Shown here piece by piece: positions 1 to 11,300 of a DNA stretch of 64,000 bases. A program made the translations under genes and the position numbers. The notes under the pieces were generated by a model. The model saw nothing but the letters and a program-made list of their open reading frames with translations, was not told the DNA's origin and ran no database searches. Position 1 is the first letter of the stretch, and every line of letters begins with the position of its first letter. The stretch covers positions 1,302,001 through 1,366,000 of the forward strand of contig JAQSEB010000046.1 in the NCBI GenBank assembly GCA_030063045.1, given 5' to 3'. This DNA is from Pratylenchus scribneri (lineage: Eukaryota; Nematoda; Chromadorea; Rhabditida; Pratylenchidae).

Positions 1-3000
1 ATTGAACCAAACATTTCGCGATGTATTCCATTTCGTTATGGTCGGTGTGGACGAATTGTCCGATGTGGGGGACCAAATGGCGTTGGAGGGAATCGGCGAA
101 TTATGGGAATGGATACCTTTTATGGAAATGAAATCAAATAAAATTTGGTTGCAAATTTACAATTATTACACGAAGGAAAATGACAATCTGAAACATCTTG
201 TAAGCGAAGAAAAATTTGATATAAAAGCTGAGGAGATATTCAATTTATTACCAGGTAAATTACAATATTCAAGAGATATTTTCTATTTTAGCTCAAATTC
301 TGATTTAAATTCATAAAAAAAATTCAAAATAATTTTTTTTTATTTAGAAAAAGAATTTATTGACGAACGATTAGAAGAGCAATATTCCGAAACCATTGAT
401 TTATTTAAAAATATAAATCCGAAAGAATTTTCGAATAAAGTAGAGGAATTGCCTATCAAAACTACGAAAAAGAGAAATAATAAGATTTTAAAAATTCAAA
501 AAAGGGATGAAGAAATTCAAAAAGTGGAGAAAGAAATTGAAGAAGAGAAGAAATTTTCGAAGGAAATAGAGGAATTTATACCTATTAAGGCTTGGATAAA
601 GAGCATAAATATGCTATTGAAAATTCAAAAAAGAGTGGAAGAAATTCAACAAAGAGATGAAGAAATTCAAAAAGAGACGAAAGAAATTGCAAAAATGAAG
701 AAAGGAATTGAAGAAGAGGAGAAAGGAAAAGAAAAAAGGGAGAAAGGAAATAAAAAGAAGAAAAAAATTCAAAAGAAGAAGGAAAAAATTAATAAAACAA
801 ATGAAGAAATTGAAATAATTGAAAAAAGTACACAACAATTTTTGAAATCGGTCTATGACAAATATTGGTACATGCTTTACAAGGAAAGGTATTCCTAAAG
901 ACAAAATATAAATTATTGATGAAATTAAAATTATGATTAATAAAAAATTTAGAAATAAAAATAATCAAATTTTATCCCTGTTCCCTACTACCCAATTCAC
1001 ATTATAGATTATATCAATAATTCTAAAAATTAATTAATTCATGAAAAAATTAATAAGTAAAGCATAAAAACCTAAGAGCAGCTATGAAATTAAAAATAGA
1101 ATAATTTACATTTTTATGAGTAGAGATCGGCAAGGCGCCTCGGTAAGGAACACGGTTCGCGATTCCGGAAAAATTCCCGAAACCGAATTACCGAGTCAAA
1201 AATAACGGGATCACATTCGGGATTCGTGAATTTTAAAATTGATGAAAAAACGAAAAAATAATATATAAAACTAAAACATATTTGATAGATTATTATTTGT
1301 TAGACATAAAAAATCAATATTTTATATTTTTTCATGGAAAAAATTTTAATGAAAAATGCCCAAAAGGCCCCTTTTTCTCTTTGGTCGGGTAATTTTCGGG
1401 AATTCCCGAATCCGTGTTGGTCCCAAAAATTCAAAAAAAATTTCGGTCGCGAATCATTCCAGAGTAGGGTTATCGAATTTTCTCGAACTGGTTCCCGTCT
1501 CCTCCGATCTCTATTTATGAGGCTAAACCATATTGGTGAATTAAGGAATATGCTTATTAGCTCATCAAAACATTTCACATTAAATATTAGCGATTTTTCA
1601 ATCTTTTTCTAGTAACAATAAGGATTTGTTTAAAATTAAAACGTCAAAATTATATAAATATATAATTTTTAGATTTAATGTTATTTATATGCGTATTCTT
1701 GAACTCACATATCAACTTTCTCTTGAAAATAATAAAACAAATTTAACTGAAAAAGATGAAAAAGTTGAATATAAAATGGATACACTTTTCAAGCTAATTG
1801 AGTCACTTAAGCCAGGCATTTTGGTGAAAATGATGGAGGTTTGTTTTTCCCAATAGCTATTAATGCTTACCCGAATATAGCTTATTTGCCAGTGTATATC
1901 TTTTAGTCAATTTTTATAATTATTAAAATTTACCTTCGGATTATTTTGCCTCTAATTAGAAGCGAAAAAAACTTTCTAAATGAAATAAGGTTAGATTTCG
2001 AGAGAGAATAAGCCAAAAATGCTATTATTTAGAAATTTGGATCAATTAAATTCAAAAACACTATTGCCACAAAAATGGCCATAACTCAAAAACCATAATG
2101 GCACAGCCCTTAACCCATGCATATCCCTTGCTCTATCCCCTAGAAACATGCAGTCTCTAACAAAGCCCTAACAGCGATTTTTCTCGAAATTTATTTCTTG
2201 ATTTTTTATAATTTTTGAATTATTTCTTATTTTATGTCTTTTTATCTTATTTTTTCATTTTTAAAATTTTTTTAGAAAATTTTAAAACTGACTTTGGAAA
2301 TTCTTGAACGTTATTTTTGGACCGAGAATTTCCGAGACCGTGAATTACCGTCTGTCCGAGATCTCGCGGTTATTCTTGTCCGAACTCTAGTTTATTGGTC
2401 TGTAATAAATTTCAGTCCCTTTACAGTCTTTTCGATATTTTCAATCCATTTTCGACATTTTTGATCTTTTTCGGCAAATAAATTTCTATTTAGATACTTA
2501 AAGCAGTTGATAAAGTTGTGGAAGATAATGAGATTGTAAAACGCGTGGAATATTATGAAGAAGATAAGGATTTCATTGGCTTTTTTGACAATAAAAATCC
2601 AAATTTGGAAGAATTTGAATTGCGAAAAAAGATGTCTGCTCTCTATGAAAAGATGATAATTTAGTAGAAGAAGGAGAGGAAGAGATGAGATATAAAAAAT
2701 GCCGTCATATGTCGGATGCGATGGATAAAATGCAAAAAAAAAAGAAAAAGAACTATTCCGTATTATTTAAATGTTTTTCAGAAGAAATGATTTTTATAAA
2801 GAGTGCAAATTATTTTATCGAGAATTTTAAGCTGCGGACATATAAAAGCATTACATTTTATGGGACTTTCTCATAACTTAGACAAAATTATAAACCAAAA
2901 TAATTAATTATTTCGTATAATAGATAATTCCTCCATATTATTCAAAAGTTCTAGAAAATAAATATCCCCCATTTTTAAATCTATTTAACTAAAATTTTCT

Positions 3001-4720
3001 CATGTTGAGGCATCTCTCAAATTCTACTTCTTTTTGCCCCAATGAATCAATGAAAAATTCAAAAATTATTTGCCTAATGGAAAATTCCCAGCAAATCAAA
3101 CAAGACAAATATATTTTGATATTGCCCAATCACCAACAATCTACTGTGTAGGGTCAATATAAGGAAGAGGGGTGAATAGGTGAAATAACAATTGTTAAGA
3201 ATGAATAGAAGAAAATTTAAAATTGGTTTGACCCTTGAGCCTTGATGACATTGAAAAGGGACAAAGAATTAATCTCCTTCATCAAAATTCCATTTTATTT
3301 ATTTTTTTTATTTGATGAAATTAAAATATGTGCCTTATTAGGCATTTTCCCATTCATCTCATCAGCAAATTTTTCCATTTTTTAATTTGGGTAATGGCAT
3401 TTGAGGATTTAACCCAGAATTGAACATTCATTTTTCAAAAAATGATTCTATTTTTAGGCCATTAACCTTCTTCTTCATTTAAAAGGACGCCAATATAAAA
3501 AGAGAATTTTCAATCAAGTCACCATAAAAGATAATGAATCATGCGCAATATTTTATTCATTCCGTATTTATTTAAAATTCATTTAAAATATATTATTTTT
3601 AAATAAAGTCTCTTTATTTTTTAATAAATTAATTTTTTTTATTTTATTTGGCTATCACGAAATGTTATTTTCTTTCTTATGTACTAGGCATAGGCACTTA
3701 CATTTGATACTGTCACCTTTCTAATCTAGAATATGGATTCAATTTTATGTTAAAAAAAAAGTGATTTTTATTCTCTTCAAATTCTCCATTTATATACCAA
3801 ATTTATTCACAGCAGAGAGTACTCCCTCCAAATTTAATCTGAAAATATGTATTTGATTCACCAATCATTAACATTATCGAAGAATTCAGAGATTTTCAAG
3901 AATTTAAGCAGCAAATTCGATTAGAATTATGCTCTCTTCTTAAAGGCTATTGTGACCTTGACGAATTTCGAAAAGATTTCATGTAAATTTCTTTATATTT
4001 TTAATTTATTAATTTATTTTTAAAGGGATGACAAATTCGACCCGGAAGAGAAGGCAAAAGAATTTGGTTATCGAAACCTTCGTGAATTGTTAGAATCTGA
4101 GGAAATGGAGGAATTTGTCAAAATTGAAAAGAATTTTACATATGGGGTCAATTTATTGTAAATTAATTTAAATAAAAATTTTTTAAGAATCCAACAATTT
4201 TTTATAAAGGAAGAGAAATTGATGAATGGAATTCGATTTTGAATGAAATGAAAGAAGGAGAAGAGGAGAAACAAAGAAAGTGAGAATAAATTCGATATAT
4301 TTTTTTTCTATATTTTAGACAAATACGAAAACAATATTGGCATGAAAAAAATCGGTAAAAATTTGATATAAAATATTTGTGAATATAATTTTTTAATGAT
4401 GTAACAGAAAAGAGCAAAATTGGGGAAAACAAAAGGCACATCAAAATGGGATGCAATTTTCGATAAATTCGAATAATTGGCAAAGGCGAAATATTCAACA
4501 AAATTGGTCAAATCAATTTAAACATCAATTTTTCAAAACCAACAATGTTCAAAACGGATGCCTCATAATTGGCTCTCCATTCCTTTCCTTTTGGTTTTCA
4601 CCTGCCTGTTGTTTCAATCCAATGCAATATCAAAATCCGGCACAATTCCCTCTGCTTTTTACTAGATCTCCCCCAAAGCCTTTATTTTTTATGAACCATT
4701 TTCTTCCGGCTGATCAGTAA
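1..4720 (+). CDS. Coiled-coil / LOTUS-like protein, copy A: 5' cut by window, 3' chimeric
   Basis: Exons by splice sites and phase: 1-254, 348-888, 1673-1838, 2494-2664, an exon ending at 3982, 4026-4146, 4188-4279, 4319-4354 and 4408-4720. The second exon is an extreme Lys/Glu/Ile-rich coiled coil (many repeats like EEIQK). The exon at 2494 stops at TAG 2662-2664, but the +2 shifted frame stays open and acidic to 2876, so there may be a one-base frame break. The exons around 3890-4146 resemble a LOTUS/OST-HTH fold (FGYRNLRELLES). The final exon matches the SPRY-bearing copy up to 4559, then reads 53 residues from spacer DNA and stops. The SPRY domain is missing. The join between 2876 and 3890 is unresolved, so two genes are possible. 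Confidence 0.6.
1116..1520. mobile_element. MITE-like foldback in an intron (also 12602-13006 and 23959-24363)
   Basis: The ends are imperfect inverted repeats around TAGAGATCGG on the left and CCGATCTCTA on the right, with further GC-richer inverted blocks inside (left GGTTCGCGATTCC, right GGTCGCGAATCATTCC). It sits in the large intron 889-1672 of the array gene. Two overlapping open frames of 92 codons on opposite strands come from this inverted structure and are not genes. Confidence 0.5.
2877..3860. other. Unassigned stretch inside the array gene (also in both later units)
   Basis: AT-rich with stops in all frames and no exon I can support. It lies between the coiled-coil part and the LOTUS-like part. 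It is either a long intron or the gap between two genes. Confidence 0.5.
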
Positions 4721-5373
4721 TCAGTGATGATCTAACCAAATTCCGTTCCTTTTCACCCAAATGCACTTTCATTATATGAACTATTTTTGGTCGGACCAGT
4801 GATCATCTACCCAAATGCCTCTCTCTGCTAGATCTTCCCCGCCATTTTAAAGCAATGCCCCTTCCCTTTTAGAGAGGAATTTTGCCCATAATAAAAACTT
4901 TCATTTGTCCTTGAATACACTCCGTCCTCTGTGGTCCAATTAATTGTGCCAATACTGAGTTCGCATCACTTTTCTCCAAATTCCACATTTTCAAATTCTT
5001 TGGCACTACTTAATTAACGGCTGGGGGGCAAAAATTATAAAATGGGGAGGGGGACAAATTTAAAGGGCAGAGTGGTACCCAAAAATTCATTATTCTGCCT
5101 CCCCCCCCCCCCCCCAATATTAAAAAGTCTGTAAAATGATTCTAAGCGTATTTTATCTTAATCTAAAGTCTACCTACTCTAAGCCTTGCCGTACTCTACC
5201 CCAGAAACCCATCTGGCACTACCGAAAGCTATTCCTACCCTATCTTAAAACCTAAATAAAATTTGTCTAAATCCTAAAGTGGCTTAGGTTATAGTAGTGT
5301 AGGGTTTAGAGTAGGTTCGGTTAGCTCATAGGTAGGGTAGAATTAGGTATTTTATTTTTCTTATTTTATCAAA
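4721..5373. other. Spacer and upstream region of array gene (also 16207-16862)
   Basis: No gene seen. It contains a 15-base poly-C tract (5101-5115; 18 bases at 16587-16604) and an imperfect inverted repeat around 5160-5345 built from CTACC/GGTAG motifs. The first 161 bases after the unit junction (from 4560) are translated only as the chimeric tail of the truncated gene copy. Any promoter of the array gene should lie here. Confidence 0.6.
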
Positions 5374-5399
5374 TTTTCAGTTCAATTTTTTATAAAAAA
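5374..5399 (+). promoter_or_regulatory. Candidate spliced-leader acceptor and start of copy B
   Basis: A TTTTCAG acceptor ends at 5380, 20 bases before the ATG at 5400, with AT-rich sequence upstream and no upstream in-frame exon. This layout is typical of nematode SL trans-splicing. The same site ends at 16869 for copy C. Confidence 0.55.
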
Positions 5400-8300
5400 A
5401 TGAATTTTTTTCCTGAAATTATTCATTCATTTTTTCTATTGCTAATTTTTTCCCAATTTGGCATCTCAATGAAGAGCCAAAATAAGGACAAAAAAATGAA
5501 GCAACATGAGAAGAAAAAAGATGCCATTGGTGGTAATAGCAGTAAAATTATAATAATGAAGAATTCATCTTCGAATTTAGATTCATTGCTAAAAATTGAA
5601 AAAGGTCGGTGAACAATTTTATTTATATTTAATGATTTAATTTATGAATTTAAAATAAATGGGTGAACCATTATAATCTTTTGGCATTTTTCAGTAAACT
5701 AAATATAATCATAATTTTAAAGTTGATGTGAATGAACGGCAGAGAAAGCAGAATGATGCAGAATTGCGGAAATGGTTAAAAACATTTTTTGGAAGCAACG
5801 GAAACGGTTATATAGATAATAAAACTTAGTTGATGGGAACTAGAAAAAACATTCAATACGTTTTTATTTTTAAAGCAATTTTTGTGTTTTCCGATTTTTT
5901 CACCAAACTTTTATATTCATTTGCGACAACTTTTTAGGAAAAAGAGCATTGGAAGGCAAAAATTGGAAGAGTTTCACACTTTTAAAATAGCATATATTAG
6001 CATTAGAGAGCTAATATTTTGTAGCAATTAAATGTCGCTTAACATAAGACAAAAAAAAACACTAAATTTGCTCTTTAATGCTAATCTAGCCTGTAAAGTT
6101 ATTTTCACATTCTGTATTTTTCGGCAAAATTATGACATTCCCAAATTTTTATATAATAAATTTAACATCTTCACAGGTGCCGCACCAATCTTTGAAAGTT
6201 ATAAGCAAATATTGTTGGCTAAAATGCCAGCTTCATCCTCTTCTAGCGGCCAAAATGAACAACATCAATCATCCCATCGTGAAGATGATATTCCGTTGAG
6301 CGATCCTGAAAGCAAAAGCATATCGTCCTCAAATGATAAAAATAAAAAACAAAATTCCAGCAAAGTTGGTTTTTGCAATACCCATTACATTATTAAAAAT
6401 TGGATTATACATTATATTACACAAAAAATGTAAAATATTCAATCGAAAAAAAATGAAATTTTTCTATTTTTTTTATTTTTACATATAATAGTAAGGTGCT
6501 AATTTTTTTGTCCAAAAATTTATTTTTTGTCCATAAATCAATTTTTTGAGTTTAATTTTTTGTGATTGATCCTAGATCTTAAAATCTTTTACCCATATTA
6601 TAGAGCTCATCGAGACGCGTCGATTGATGTATATATTTTTTCGAGTTTGGCAAAAATTCAAAGTATTAAACCGTTTAAACCATATTATGGTTATTGGATT
6701 CTAACTCTTTTAGTTTTGGACCTAATCCCAATAAATAATATATCATTCGACGCGTCTTGATGAGCTCTATTAAATGGGTAAAAAAGGTTTTAGGGCCTAG
6801 GATCAAACACTAAAAAGGTATATTCAAAAAACTTATTTGGACAAAAGAATGTAAATTTATGGACAAAAGAATGTAAATTTATGGAAAAAAGAATGTAAAT
6901 TTATGGAAAAAAGAATGTAAATTTATGGAAAAAAGAATGTAAATTTATGGACAAAAGAATGTAAATTTATGGACAAAAAGAATGTAAATTTATGGACAAA
7001 AGAATGTAAATTTATGGAAAAAAGAATGTAAATTTATGGAAAAAAGAATGTAAATTTATGGACAAAAAATATTTTCTCTTTAAAAATATGTTACAAAGGT
7101 AATTTATTACAACATCTAATATTGATATCATAAAATCATTAATTATGTGCCCAGAAACAGAAATACAAATAAAGTAGACAATAAAAAGACATGCATTTGC
7201 ATAGTAAACCTCTATTTGAAGCCCTCCTCTATTTAAAGCCCCCTCTAGGGAGTCTCTGAAATTTATAAGCCCCCCCCCCTGCATTGCTAGTAAATTGATA
7301 TTTTAAAAGAAACAAAAAAAAATTTCAGAAAAAATCAATCCCGCCCACTCGAATGATACCTACGGAGGAAACAACCAACGATGCAAAATCACAGGCAGTC
7401 ACGGTGATTGAAACGCCTAAAAGTCGAAAAATCGAATTGGTGCCCCGTCCAGAACCGAAGAAAAAGAATAAATACAATCAATTGGGGACCGATTTGAAAC
7501 AAAAGGGATCGAATGAGGCGGAAATTGCTGTTGATGATAATAACAATCAATTGGAAAGCGGAAATCACGGATCAGTAAAAGGTAAGCACAAAAAATAGAT
7601 AATTGAAGAATTTATTAAAATTTTATGTACATCCAAATTTTCTAGCGCTATTTTCGATAAGTTATAATAGCGGATTGGAAAAAATTTGATAAACTGAGTC
7701 GATCAAAGTATAGCATCGAAAATCTCTTAATTTTTCATTTAAAAACTTTTAAACCGGTTAAAAACCGCTTTGGCCAAATCGGCCGCACACATCCTTTTCA
7801 TTCCCGCGCATCTCGGGAATGTTGTAAACCTGTTTTATATAGCTTAACAATCACCCCCCCCCCCCGTTGGTGCAAAAAAAGCCTATTTTTGTGGTAGAAG
7901 AAAATTTCATCCAAAAATACCATATTAAAAAAAACCGACTGGATTTTTTTTTTGATTACCCAAACGATAGTCGGTAATTGATTCCTGTAGCACTAAATTT
8001 GCCCTAATCTATCTTGCTCTTGCAAAGTCCTATTCCTATCATAAATTATTAATAAAAATATTTGGCCTAAAATAAAAAACTCCAAAAAATATTTTAGGCC
8101 ATGTGTATACTTTTGTTTGATCAAACATTTTTCGTCTAACTTCTCTAATGCTCGCTTGCGTTGGGTCTCCCTCTCTCGAAAATGTTTGATCAAACATTTT
8201 GGCGAAATGCTTTGATGCGACATAGAAAAATAGCTGGAGCGAGAGAGAATGATAAAATGTACGCTTTTTCTCTAAAATGTTTGATGCACATAACCAAAAT

Positions 8301-11300
8301 GTTTGATCAAACAAGCGAGAGAGGGCAGACACACACGCGAGCAATGGAGAATTAGACGAAAAATGTTTGATCAAACAAAAAGTATATCTCAGGCCTTAGC
8401 CAATAATTTTGCAGAAGAAAAAGCCAGAATACAAAAAGAGAAGAAGGAAGAGGAGGAATTGTTTCGCCCATTTATTAAGAAGGCAGAAAAAGAACGGACG
8501 AAAAAAATGGAGCTGGAAAAAATGGTTAAAAATTTAATTTCGAAGAATAAGGAAAGAAGAGAGGAAATGGGGGTGGCTTTTTATTTTTATCAAGCAGAAT
8601 CATTCAATAATAAATTTAAAAAACAAGAAAAAGAACAAAGCGAATTCAACAAAATAAATAATATATTGAAAAATGTGAAGAATGAACTTAGTGAAATTAA
8701 AAAATTAGAGAAGGAATTGAATAAAATTGAGGATTTTTGGCTAATGGAAAAAATTGAACATTTTGGTAAAGAACTTCTGAATGGAATACAAATTATTGAT
8801 GACAGTGATTATGGAATTTTTCAAAATATAATAATGCCCTACCTTCTTTCATTTAAATATTCGAAAAAATTTGAAACATGGAACAATTTTAATGAGGAAC
8901 AAATTGATAAATTTAGGCAAATATTGATGAATGAATTTACAAAAAAGTACGATATTGATGAAATAGAGGAAATGAAGATTATTAAGGTAAACATATTTAA
9001 ATGTATAAAAATCAAAACTAATAAAAGTGAATTTCATCTACATATTTAGGGAGCAGCCCTAATGCGCGCAGCCAGGCAAATTGGGCGCAAGGCCCTATAG
9101 CTTTAAAAGTATTGAAGCATTTTCACTAAAATTGGTGTCAAATGAAAGAGCTAAAACGAGATCTATCGCATAATGCATAATTCACATTAATCGCTTTAAA
9201 ATTCAAATTGTTATGGTTAAAAAAGTCCAAAAAATTACGAAAAACGCACGCTTATTTTCAAAGTCTTATTTTCGCCATACCTGAATCAATCTTTTTATAT
9301 AATATACCATTCGATATATAAAACTCGGGTCTTCAAAATGACATTAAAATTATTGAAAATGATTTGGTACTTGTGAAGTTATGATGCGTCAAACTTTCTC
9401 GCGCCCATTTGGCCTGCGCCCAGTAGGGGTGGTACCCACAAATTTAGCATTTTAAGATAAATATTTTATAAATTTTCATTTCGATAAAAGCTAACATTTT
9501 CTTACCAAGATGCAAGATATGACGAAAAGGATGTCAAATTTGTTATAGGAAATTAAAATTATCTCTGAAAACTTATTTTTGCAGAAATTAAAAACTAATT
9601 TTATTTGGTTACGAAATTCGTAATAGTGCTAGTTAAAATAAAAAATATGGCTTTCTATTTTAAAATTTAGAGAAAAATGGAGAAACCGTTGCAAAATTTG
9701 TGGAATGAATATGAAGAAGTGCTTGTAATTCTCAACAGTTATTGGAAAAATCCTGATATCAGGAGACTTTTTGAATTAAAAAGACCCTATCATTTTATCA
9801 GGTAAATTACGTTTTAAACAAATTAATAAAAATATGAATAGAAAAAAATTTTTCAATCACTTTTTTCAGAGCCATTTATGGCATTACAATTCCCGCCGTT
9901 AAAGAAAGGGAAAAACTTAATTTGGAATTCAATGAAACAATGAAAATCGCATTGGAAAAAATGATATCGTATCGTTATTTATATAGGTACGGAATACGGA
10001 TAGTTTTTTTTATCAATGAAATTAAGGACAGTTACTGAAATAGATCTTAACTTAAATAAATATGTCGGCTAGTTTTTCGGCTACTTTCACAAAGTTTAGA
10101 ACAATGTTTCATTTTTTTCTAAATAAATCCAAACTACTTAAGAGAGCATTATTTTTTACCTGTGAAAAAAATATAAACTAATATTTTGAATAAATTATAT
10201 TTTTTAGTATTATATTTAACATTATGATATATTTTAACTTAATTCTATTTTTGAGATATCATAAATTTTAAGATTTAAAGAAAATCAGAGTAAAGAAAAT
10301 AGATTCTCTTGTTTAAATAGCATAGGAATAAAATATGACCAAGATGACCCAAATACCATATTTATATGGCATTTTTCATATTTTTGATCAACGGTCCATA
10401 TTTTTTCGTTTTTTTTTCTGTAGCAAGCATTCTTTGCAAAAATTTTTCTTTAGGCAGCCATTTTTGACTTAAATTTTTGCTGCCTCAATTTTTGGGCTAA
10501 ATTTTCGCTATATAGTCATTTTATATTTTTGCCATATTTTTGAAAAATTTCTCATATTTTTTTTTCATATTTTTAATAGCTTATGCCATATTTTTATCAG
10601 GTGTATGGGTCACCCTGAATAAGACCAAAAAAGCAGTAAAATTTTTAAATTTGGACTTTTGCAAAATATTAGAATAAAAGATTTTCCATTTGATTAAATC
10701 ATAGATCCTAATTCAACTCGTCGTCGAAAGATTCGGTACGCGTCTCGTGTCTCGTCCTATTAACATTATTAAAAAATAAAAAGAAAAAAACACAAATTAT
10801 AATTCTTTTATTTACATTTTTAAATATTTTAGTGACATTAAAATGAAGGATAAAGGCACTGGAAGATTTTTGGGAGAAAAAATGAATTGTTTCGAAGAAT
10901 TGTCAGAAAGTAAGTGAAAAAAAGAATTATTTTACAATCAATTGCTTCTTTCAAATTGGCCAAATTTTTTTTAACTTTTTTATAATGAATAATAATTTTG
11001 GTAAATTTAGAAGGATTATGCAATTGTAATAACTAATATTGCATATACTCCATCTAGATCTCTTAGCGGATATCCGTTTTCAAAAAACCTGCAATTTTAA
11101 ATTATATTTTGAATTCATTTTTAAATAAATAGGTTTTAATGGATGATTAACCAATAATAAATTTAAAAAGTGAAAAAGTACCAAAAAAATAATTATTTTT
11201 AGCGGAATTTAAAAAAATGTCAAAAAAACAATTAATTATTTTTATATCAAAAAATGACTAATTTAAAAATGTTTTGTCCTTTAATAAATTTAAAATATTT

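Larger units (their letters stand above)
1..4559 (+). repeat. Tandem array, partial left unit
   Basis: This stretch recurs almost base for base at 11487-16045 (offset 11486) and 22844-27402 (offset 22843). Identity stops abruptly after position 4559, which matches 27402 in the last copy. That point defines the natural right edge of the unit. I noticed two substitutions between this copy and the last: C364 versus T23207 (silent, in an exon) and T3713 versus C26556 (intronic). The left part of this unit lies outside the window, so the full copy number is unknown. Confidence 0.95.

Noticed and set aside
614..904. Antisense Phe/Leu-rich open frame opposite the coiled-coil exon (repeated in each unit)
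   Set aside because: Shadow of Lys/Glu codons on the plus strand.
5160..5345. CTACC/GGTAG-rich stretch as telomere-like repeat
   Set aside because: Irregular words with no constant period; better seen as a weak inverted repeat.
8303..8414. Start of the exon at 8303 with an upstream ATG
   Set aside because: That ATG lies in the palindromic element; the acceptor GCAG at 8411-8414 gives the matching phase with the previous exon.
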